Assembly: GCA_015852425.1 (NCBI GenBank)
Contig: JAAAIG010000277.1
Coordinates: 1 to 41,561 of the forward strand
Direction: 5' to 3'
Origin: Gryganskiella cystojenkinii
Taxonomy: Eukaryota; Mortierellomycota; Mortierellomycetes; Mortierellales; Mortierellaceae
DNA length: 41,561 nucleotides
The notes under the pieces are model-generated. The model was not told where the DNA came from, did not search any database, and was given only the letters and a program-made list of their open reading frames with translations. A program made the translations under genes and the position numbers. Shown here piece after piece: positions 31,257 through 40,000 of this stretch (position 1 is its first letter; each line of letters begins with the position of its first letter).

Positions 31257-31851
31257 CGTTAGATGAACTGTCGGTACCTAATTTCTATGCCGAGTTGAAA
31301 AAACTGTGTAATGCTCTGTCCTGGCTAGGAATCCGATTGTCGATGATAGGAATACGTCGAAAACCGATGTAACGTGAATGAGAGAGAGGGAGGATGCAGA
31401 AGGGAAGCGAAAGGAATTGAAGAGAAGAGACAAGACTCAAAAAGGGAAAAAAATAAAGAGATTTTCTCCGATTAAAATAAAAATTGACGAATAAGAACTG
31501 CAGTAAACTACCAATAGTTTTATTCAAAATATTACCGAGAGTCGTCGAAAATTGGTGGCGTCCTTCCGGGCTATCTTTTTTGACCCAACAAGAGAGTGCA
31601 GTACCCCTGACTTGCCCTAGAAAACAAAGAGCAGTCCACAGTTTTCTCTTGACTTTGTTTCAATTCACATTGCTGGTTTGGAGGCGCGGCTATAACGAAC
31701 GATAGAGCCGCCAATCTCGCGTGGGCACAGCACTTTGAAAGGTTGAGACATTGCTCTTTCTTCCGAAGGCGAAGCATTTCTTTTAGATCCGCTGCGCGTT
31801 GTCGCTACGTATAAATACCTCCAATCACCCGGTTTTTTTTTGTTTCCCTCA
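31257..31851. promoter_or_regulatory. Divergent promoter region of Mmm1 and U2 snRNA
   Basis: Mmm1 reads left and U2 reads right from this 595-bp space. The right end carries TATAAATA 35-42 bp before the U2 start and a T-run after it. The rest shows no exon or second RNA gene. Confidence 0.5.
31810..31817 (+). promoter_or_regulatory. TATA box of the U2 snRNA gene
   Basis: TATAAATA, with its first base 42 bp before the inferred U2 5' end (31852). The position suits a core promoter of a short RNA gene. The exact start rests on alignment by eye to known U2 RNAs. Confidence 0.6.
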
Positions 31852-32052
31852 ACCGCTCGAAGCCTTCCTGGCTAAGATCAAGTGTAGTATCTGTTCTTAT
31901 TATTCCTGACAGAATAATACGACCCTCTCCTCTGGGTCGCTTATCTCTCTTTGATTTTTTAATTACCTGACGAACCCAGCTCTGGCTACGCTAATCTGTT
32001 TGGTCGTCACTGGTATCCTTGGCATCGCACTATCGCCAAGTTTTGATGCCGA
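31852..32052 (+). ncRNA. U2: U2 spliceosomal snRNA
   Basis: Positions 31870-31900 match the near-invariant U2 core, including the branch-point-pairing segment GTGTAGTATCTGTTC. The expected folds follow in order. Stem I is AGCC/GGCT around TTCCT. Stem IIa is TATTATTC (31898-31905) with GAATAATA (31912-31919). Stem IIb is CGACCC (31920-31925) with GGGTCG (31934-31939). The Sm site is ATTTTTTA (31954-31961). Stem III is GACGA (31969-31973) with TCGTC (32004-32008). Stem IV is GGTATC-CTTGGC with GCCAAG-TTTT-GATGCC around loop ATCGCACTATC (32024-32034), a U2B''-type loop. The ~200-nt length is normal for U2, which recognises the intron branch point. The 5' end is placed by analogy with human U2. 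The 3' end is set just after stem IV, about 100 bp before the convergent release-factor stop codon. Confidence 0.96.
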
Positions 32053-32153
32053 ACTTATTTCATCTCTCATAATCCAAAAAGAAAAAAAAATATTAAAAAA
32101 ACAAAACCCCTCCCACACCTCCAAGTGGCACCTTATGAGACGAATATTATAGT

Positions 32154-33140
32154 TTACGCATCCTTGCGCGAGCTCTTTCTCCGAGAAGGCTTTTTATTAT
32201 CACTGGCGAGAATCTCCTCCAAAGTTAAGGAGTGAATCTCGGGTATGATGTCCTTGTTGTCACTGCTGCTGCCACCACTCCTGATTTCCGACACCTCATC
32301 CCGCTCATCGTCATCGGCGGCAGCTCCTGTCTCAGAGTGATACTTTTTGGCAGATTTCCTGGCCATGCGTTTTTTTTTCGTCCGGATCTTGTCCGCCTTT
32401 TGTCCTCGTTTCGACAACTCTCCATTATAATACTCGTCTAGACGACCGATCAAAATCCTGCGGGCCAGTTTCCGATTCTGCGGTAGGGATCTTGTAGCTT
32501 GACATTGGACCACGATCCCAGTCTCAAAATGTTTGAGTTCCACATTCGAGTTGGTCTTGTTGATCTTTTGTCCGCCGTTGCCTCCACCCTTGATGAAGCG
32601 CTCACGAAAATCAGTCTCGAGGAGGACGATCTCCTTGTAGCTCGTAGGTCGGGGTCGTTTGTCTTTGGATACGAGATCTTGTTTTGGGGAGGAGCTTGGT
32701 GCGGACATTGTGATGACTGTGTCACCCTCCTCAAACTCGTCATCTATGTCTTCGTCGTCGTCCTCATAATCATCATAGTCGTCCTCTTCCTCCTCATCGT
32801 CCTTTCTTGTGCTGGTTGCAGTCTCGATTGTTTGTTCCTTGGTACTTGCAGTTCTGCTAGGAGCCTGAGTCTTGAGTAGTAGATCTGGATTATCGCGTCC
32901 TGGCCCGGGTCTAAGGAATGCTGCTCCCCGTATTTGAGAATGATGTTGGAATACGGATCGGGTCCATGTTGCAAATCCGGGGGACAAGCTGTTGTCGAAA
33001 AGAGAGGCAGGTGTTGTTGTTGGACGGGAGAGCGATGGGGCTTCAAAGGAATGCAGAGTTCTGTTAGAGTTCCTTAATGGCGTGTTTCGACAGGGGGAAG
33101 GGATGAATCGACGAGTGAGTTGTTGGGTTATGGTCTTCAT
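32154..33140 (-). CDS. Mitochondrial GGQ ribosome-rescue factor (mtRF-R/C12orf65 type)
   Basis: Single exon, 328 residues from the ATG at 33140. The N-terminus (MKTITQQLTRRFIPSPCRNT) is basic and Ser/Thr-rich, like a mitochondrial presequence. The release-factor domain near residues 175-260 holds GGGNGGQKINKTNSNVEL, with the catalytic GGQ near residue 190, then FETGIVVQCQATRSLPQNRKLARRIL, which closely follows the mtRF-R pattern. The basic region KADKIRTKKKRMARKSAKK suits rRNA binding. There is no codon-recognition domain, so it should release peptides from stalled mitochondrial large subunits, not from ordinary stop codons. An Asp/Glu-rich stretch of about 28 residues lies before the domain, which is odd for an imported protein. 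The same frame stays open upstream of 33140 without an ATG, so the inner start is preferred. Confidence 0.9.
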   Translation of the reverse strand: MKTITQQLTRRFIPSPCRNTPLRNSNRTLHSFEAPSLSRPTTTPASLFDNSLSPGFATWTRSVFQHHSQIRGAAFLRPGPGRDNPDLLLKTQAPSRTASTKEQTIETATSTRKDDEEEEDDYDDYEDDDEDIDDEFEEGDTVITMSAPSSSPKQDLVSKDKRPRPTSYKEIVLLETDFRERFIKGGGNGGQKINKTNSNVELKHFETGIVVQCQATRSLPQNRKLARRILIGRLDEYYNGELSKRGQKADKIRTKKKRMARKSAKKYHSETGAAADDDERDEVSEIRSGGSSSDNKDIIPEIHSLTLEEILASDNKKPSRRKSSRKDA

Positions 33141-33301
33141 TTCAGAACCTGCGTGATTCCCGGAGAGAGTGGGGATTGATGGAGTGAGAGGGAGAAAGAA
33201 AAGCAGAGGAAAGTATCCATGACGGAAGGACAAAAAGATCCCATGTGTGAAAGTGTGACTGTGGAAAAAAACAAAAGGGAAGGGAACACACACCAAAGTT
33301 A

Positions 33302-33315
33302 AGAGCGCGCGCTCT
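33302..33315. promoter_or_regulatory. 14-bp perfect palindrome in a divergent promoter
   Basis: AGAGCGCGCGCTCT equals its own reverse complement. It lies about 100 bp before the Tdp1 ATG and 162 bp before the release-factor ATG, in a 277-bp head-to-head promoter. It is a candidate site for a dimeric regulator serving both genes. Confidence 0.4.
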
Positions 33316-33417
33316 GTAGCTCTTAGCTCTGTGCTTTGACTCTTTACTTTGCCCTTCCTATTTCATTCTCACTCACAATCAAGATTAACAAAGATCCATC
33401 CGACATATAGCAGACCC

Positions 33418-36400
33418 ATGGATTTCCAAGACGAACAAGAAGCCATTGCCGAGGCCATCCGTCTCTCCCTTCTCGAAGCTGAGACCAACGGCAATGGATC
33501 CCAGGAACAGATTACCCCTACTATTGGCCGCAGCAGGACAAACAGCAACACCGGTTCCCCTTCAAGACAACGACGACGACCACCACAACCACAACCATAT
33601 ACGCCGCCAGCTGTTAATCGAGGAGGATCTATTATTGACTTGACCGATGATCTCGAGTCCGACCACGAGGACCTCAACTGGGCACGCTTAGCTCCTCGTG
33701 ACCAACCACAACCACAACGAGCTGGACCTTCTCAACCTGCGCTTATCCTGGACGACGACGACGAGGACGACGAGGATGACGACATCGACTACCTGCAACA
33801 ACAACAAGAAGAAGAGGATGAGGACCTGAAAAAAGCCCTTGCCATCTCTTTGGAGTACGCTCAAACCATGGAGGCCTCGGTCCCAGCAAAGGCATCAAGC
33901 TCCAAACCGCCGGAGACTTCTACGTCGACTTTGGATCAAACGCCGGCTTTAACAGCATCCTCCTCCTTGAACTCAATTCTGGGCATCAGCAGAGCCGAGA
34001 TGGAAAGACAAAGACAGGAACGACTTCAGAAACGAGGATCCTCAGACTCTGTCTCGGCCACATCTACGTCTTCCTTGACCGAAAATAAAAAGGACATTCA
34101 CCACTCTGTGGATATCTTGGAGCCTCCAAGAAAGGTCCCCAAGACTGTGATGTATTCCAGGGACAGGGACGTGTCACCAATCATCGCAGTCTCACCTCCC
34201 GCAGTGTCATCCTCATTTGCATCCAAGGCAGCTTCACCCGGTTTGGGACCAGGATCTACCCTCGCCTCTGCAGCATCATCATCATCATCATCAACACACC
34301 CAAAACCAATGTCACCGTCCTCCTTGCCATCATCCCAGGGTACTGGAAAGTTTGCAAACTTTGTCGAGGCCGTCAAGGAATTTTCCAAACAAGCAACATC
34401 ACGAACTAAACAAATATCAGCATCACCATCAAAGATTACGGCCTCAAACATTTCGGCGCCGCTCTCCTACACTGTCTCGAGGCGAGCCCCCACAACACCA
34501 GCATCTCCGCCAACACCAACTTCTGCATCTTCTTCGTCTTCATCTTCATCTACTCCATCTTCATCGTCTACGACCTCGTCAACGACATCCTACCCGTTAC
34601 GTTACCGCCGCGCCACGTTCTTCAACACTCTCATCAAGGGTAAAAAGCAAGACCAACACTCGATCCAGTTTGGGGATTTGGTTGACACGAATCATATCAC
34701 CAAGGCAGTCCTGACAACTTTTCAATTGGACCCGAACTGGCTGGAAAAGTACCTTCCTCCAAGAATCTCTCAGTGTCGATTCGTCCATTGGTACAAGGAG
34801 CATCGTGAACAGGTAAAAGCAGAGCAGGCAAAAGAAGAATGAGGTTATATCCTATCTTCAAAGTTTTACAGCCGTTCTGATGATGCGCCATGTTACTCTT
34901 GAAATTATTATCTGATTACTTAGCCAGGATTTCACAGAGTCTCACAGAACGTGGTCGAGGTTCACCCACCGTTGAACGGGATGGGTACCTTTCATCCAAA
35001 ACTCATGCTCTTGTTCTACAAGGGATTCTGTCGGGTCGTCGTCTCGTCCGCAAATCTGGTTGATTACGATTGGGAAAAACTCGTGAATACGGTTTTTGTC
35101 CAGGATTTCCCAATCAACCCTGCTGGCCCTGTTGACGATCCTGAAAAGCTAGGTGAATTCGGTTGTGATCTGCATAATTACTTGAAAGTCATGACAGCGC
35201 CGGATCAGGTCCTGAGGGTCCTCTTGTCAATTGACTTTTCGTCCGCCAAGGTATTTTTATTTCGTCGAAAAAGACACCGCACGGGTATTGTGTGGGGGAT
35301 ATGAACGTTTGAGGAAGTCACTCACCATCGACGCGACTTTTTTTTTTTTTTTTTTGGTGCTTCCCCTGTTTGAAAAACCAACTAGGTGCTTCTTATCCCC
35401 TCGGTTCAAGGATCGTTTTCAATTTCAGATCGACATACCTATGGACTTGCACAGCTAGCGAGGATCATGCAAACACGGACCACGCCAACATGTTCCTGGG
35501 AGATGGAGTATCAGGTGAGGGGACGAGGGAAAAAAAGTCGTCGATCAAAAAAAAAGGCCTATTTTCTTCTTAGCCACTCATCCAACCTTTGTTTGCAAAA
35601 TTCTCAAAACAGACGAGCTCACTTGGAAAACTGACGCTACCGTTCTTGACGGATCTCGATCGAGCCTCCAAGGGCCTTGAACCCCGAGTTCGGTCCAGGA
35701 CCGATGTCCAGGAACGTAGACCATCCATCAAAGTCATCTTCCCGACCGAGCGCAGCGTGCGGGCTTCCAAACTTGGTGAGATGGGTGCGGGGACGATCTG
35801 TTTTCAACAACAGTATTGGACAGAGCCAAGTTACCCTCGTTCAGTCATGCATGACTTTGAATGCGTAGGCGAGATGAGAGGATCCTTGATGCATACAAAG
35901 GTAAAAATGATGAAACAAAAGAAATATGCACACAGAAATGGAACCTATCTGTACATCTCGAGATGACATGATCTGACCAAGAAGAAAACAACTGTTTTTG
36001 CAGATGATTCTAGCAAGAGCAGCCAAAACGTCTGCGAAGGGTCACACTTTGTCCTCTACATCTTCATCCGCATCCTCATCCTCGTCAGGACCAAACCAGA
36101 TTGCCGGGTGGATCTATCTTGGGTAATAAGAAAAAAACAATCGTGCTCGTATCGTATGGGGTTGTACTCACCCTGGTGTACTTGTTACGCCAAGCCCGTT
36201 CTAACGACTTATTTTTTTATTATTCTTTATTTGAACCGTCAGGTCCGCAAATTTTACAGAATCTGCATGGGGAAAGGCGTTCAACAAGAAAACGATTCCA
36301 CCTCCCACGACGACGACAACGAAGGGAGGCAAGAAAGGCGCAGTATTTATTCAACCAAAGCCCATAAACGACCTGCAGATCAGTATGCGAAACTGGGAAT

Positions 36401-36558
36401 TGGGGATTCTGTATCCGATCGAGACCGAGGAAGAACTGGAGTCTTACTATGGCACGAATAATGGCAACACGGATCAATCGTTTTTCGGACCTATGCCTGT
36501 ACCGTACAAGCGACCTATTCGACCCTACGTAGCCGAAGATACACCTTGGTTTCGGTAA
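33418..36558 (+). CDS. TDP1: Tyrosyl-DNA phosphodiesterase 1 with ubiquitin- and SUMO-binding motifs
   Basis: Exons 33418-34812, 34924-35250, 35386-35514, 35574-35900, 36004-36122 and 36243-36558 give 870 residues. Tdp1 removes topoisomerase I peptides from DNA 3' ends in the nucleus. The catalytic half begins near residue 400 (FFNTLIKG). The first HKD-type motif is FHPKLMLLF (His ~489, Lys ~491) followed by SSANLVDYDW. The second is LMHTKMILA (His ~724, Lys ~726) followed by GSANFTESAWG. The C-terminus has MRNWELGILYP and ends EDTPWFR, as in the family. The N-terminal ~400 residues are disordered (Ser, Pro, Asp/Glu runs). They hold two UIM-like helices (EAIAEAIRLSLLEAE at ~8-22; EDEDLKKALAISLEYA at ~133-148) and a SUMO-interaction-like IIDLTDD (72-78). 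For exon 2, the acceptor at 34923 gives the best fit. Confidence 0.93.
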
Positions 36559-37016
36559 TCAGACCCCCAAAAAACATAAAAGAAGATATCCTGCGTCAAG
36601 TATCGAGGACGATGAATTTTCAATGAGTATTTTTATTATGCAATGATGAAATGAACGACAAAGAAAGGGGTCAGCGAGAGAGGATGTGAGAGCCAAAAAC
36701 AGGAGGGGGGATTGAGGCCATGAATATTACGCAAGAACGCAGAGTCGGGAAGAAGTGAGCGAAAGTGTATGAAATATGATAAGGGAAAAAAAGTGTACAG
36801 GGAGAAAAACAGTTTTTGTTCATGCGAAATGGCAAAAATGAACGTGCCACGGAGGGAAAAGGCCAGGACGCACAGAAGTTCAGGACAGAAAAGAAGGCAG
36901 AGGATCTTCATCGCTCTTCTTCCACGGCTCCTGTCAAGGCTAATAAAACAAAGGTGATTTCGCGAATAAAAAATAGCATCGACGTTTGGTCAGTTTTACC
37001 GAGCACAATCTCAACG
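36559..37016. other. Convergent intergenic region, possibly a terminal exon at 36908-36939
   Basis: Tail-to-tail space between Tdp1 and the bromodomain gene. A candidate last exon of the bromodomain gene (36939-36908, minus strand) follows a good TTTATTAG acceptor. Otherwise AT-rich with nothing recognisable. Confidence 0.45.
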
Positions 37017-40000
37017 CTATCCGTTCATGTGGTTTGAGGACATACCATCGATTCCAGGGAGAACAATTGGGGTCACATGCCCTCGGCCGGTTCCGCTGTC
37101 ACCTATTCCGATCCCGTTCCCGATACCATTACCGTTCTTGCTCTTGTATCCGATAGCAGCCCCATCCGCATCCAACATGCTGCTGTGGCTGCCCGTGTGA
37201 CCTTGACCTTCAGCGATCGGTGCCGCTGCTGCAAGAGCACCGATGCCACTCAGCTGACTTGGATCCAACGGAGTGTGCATCATGGATCCCATGCCAAAGT
37301 CGACACGTTGCCTCTTGACCGCATTATTATTGTAATCCATCGATTGTTGTTGCTTTGACATCGCGTTCGGTAGGGAAGACAGAGACGATGCTGGCGTGAC
37401 TAGATCATGAGGGGTCGAAGTCGCACTCGAGGTCGCGTACCACATGCTCGCAGCGGCAGCGTCAGCCACTGCTGTTGTTCCTGGCAGCTTGGTCATGTTT
37501 GTGTTCAAGTATGGGTTTACTGTTTTGTGTGTTTTGTGTTCAAAAGTGCAGAGCAAAATCATTTTAGTTAATATCTTCAAAGTTTGAGACTGATGCTATC
37601 GAAAAGGTATCTTGTCAAGGATACTGAATTATACCTGCGTCTTTCGAGCCATCGGCAAGGACGGAAGCCTGTGCCGTCGCGCTGGTCGCAATGTTACTGA
37701 CAGGGACGACACGGCCGTGGTCTGTATGAGACATGCCCGAGAGTCCAAGACCAACGCCCTCTACAGACGGAGGCACCATCGCACTGGAGACCGAGGAGGA
37801 ACTAGGAACCACGCCATAGTTGGACCCCGCCGAGGAGATAGAACTCGTGCTTTGATGATAACTATGACCACTGTGGCCGTGACCTTGACTGCCTCCAAGA
37901 CTGACGTTCATGCCTGTGGTGTCGTGCCCATAGCCGGCTGAAACTTGACCGCCATAAGCCTGCTGCTGTCCTGTTGCGTATTGACTCTGACCGGCATAAG
38001 CGGCCGTAGACATGATTGAAGCTGCAGTCGCTGGCGTGATCGTACTTGAGCTCATGGGCGAAGAGATTGCAGGATACCCCTGTTGCGAGGTTTGGCTCTG
38101 TGTCGACAAGTTTCGCTGGTGAAATCCTGGGTATTGTTGTGGCTGTTGCTGCTGATTCATTTGCTGTTGCTGAATCTGCTGATGAGCCAGCTGCTGTTGC
38201 TGCGCCAGGTACTGTTGTTGGACCATCTGTTGTTGCTGAGCCAACCGCTGTTGCTGTGCCAGCTGTTGTTGTTGTTGGATCGACTGTGGGTCCAGATTGG
38301 AGTGTGCAGAGGGTGACGGAGTCGACGCCAAGGGTTGAGGAAGACCTCTGTTGTTGTAAGGATACTGTTGGTGAGACGAGCCTGGGTACGATTGCTGAGG
38401 ATATTGTCCATAAGGTTGAGAAGCAGCATACCCCCCATGTGATCCATAACCCTGCTGTTGTTGGAACTGGGCAGTATTATAGGTTTGTTGCGGGTACCCA
38501 GGATGTTGTTGTGATTGCATCGAGTATGGCTGTCCATATCCCTGTTGATTGTACGAGTTGGCATTGTATCCCTGAGATCTCGCTCCTCCTACTCCTGCCG
38601 CTCCTCCTGATTGCATTTGATAAGCGGTGTACTGCTGTTGTTGATAAGGGTCGCTCCGAGGAGGTACAGTGTACATTGACTGCTGTTGCTGCTGCTGCTG
38701 TTGTTGTGGATGAGCTGAGTAAGTCCCTCCAGGGTACATGCCCTGTTGTTGCATTCCTCGCGATGACGATGACGTGCTGGAAGGGTACTGCTGCGCGGGA
38801 TTGTACGCGTTGTAGGCTGTTGGTGGGTACCCACTTTGGCTCATTAGAGGCGCTACATTTTGTTGAACAGGAACAGCTGCGGTAGGAGTTGGCGCGGGCG
38901 GTGAGGCGACAGCATCCACGCCAGGTGTTTCAGATAATTTTTTGGGTCGCCCTCGCTTAAGTGCTGGCATAGAGGGTGCATTTGTCACTGTGCTCGCGTG
39001 TTCCGCAGCAACATGCCTCATCAATTCCTTGTCATTCGAGAACACCCTATAAAGTATATAAAAGTAGTGAGTAGGGGAGGTTGTTGGAGATCACAAAAAT
39101 AGGGCTTTCTCGGTGACGTTTCCATCAATTCTAGCACGGACACACTTTCAGCAACTTACGTAGCACACTGCTTATTCGTAGTAAGGTTCGTGTAGTTGCA
39201 TCTGTACCGTTGATGAGTCGGGGAACCTAGCATCTGGTATGTAGCCGGGGTAGTGTGATGTGGTTGCTGGACTTCCCTAGATTGTTGTTGCTGATTCTGG
39301 TTGACAAACCGCGCCGCTGTCGCTTTAGGCTGAGCATCATTACTGGCGCTGGTACTGTCCTGCTGCATCTGGGCGGATTTGCGTTTGTTCGACTTTGTTG
39401 TTTTTGGTGCTGTGGCCTTGGCAGCAGCAGATTTGGGAGCAGGTTTCGGTGTTGGTGCGGGTGTCACACTTGGTGATGATCCATAAGATGAAGCATCGTC
39501 GCTGCTCTCCTGCGGCGTGCTTGCCCTTGAAGGAGGCTCACTTGTGTCGACCCTACCTGCCTTCTCCATCATTGATGCACTTGGAAGTTTCTTGAGCACC
39601 AAGGGTTCCTTGTAAGGGATGAGCTCCAAGTCTTCGGCCTTGTGCCCAGGCGGGAAAACCTTGATCCAGGTTTTCAGCTTTGTCAAAAGCTTGTCCGCTT
39701 CGTTGTAACGTTGCTCGCAGATATAGATCTTCTGGCCCTCCCTCCATTTCGCTGGTCGTCCTCGAATGTAGTCCCTTGGCTGGAGAATGAAGCATCTCTC
39801 GATGACCTCGCTTATCGCATGAGGGTGGACTCCAGAAGCTTTGAGGACTTCGTCCGCATAGAATCGGCTCGAATACGGACGAACAATCTGCTCAGGACGA
39901 AGAAACCAGACGGCATCCATAGATTTTTGACCCCTAGTAAAATAAGAATAGGTTAGTTTCAGCCAACACTTGTTTCTATGCATGAAATATTGCGAAGATA

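Noticed and set aside
454..33140. A functional cluster of mitochondrial genes (carrier, CMP kinase, TMEM242, Mmm1, release factor)
   Set aside because: They are interleaved with nuclear, endocytic and cytosolic genes on both strands, and each acts in a different process. Chance is a sufficient explanation without conserved order in relatives.
33141..33296. N-terminal extension of the mitochondrial release-factor-like protein
   Set aside because: The extended frame begins at a TTG codon, not ATG, and would place 52 hydrophobic residues before an otherwise good presequence.
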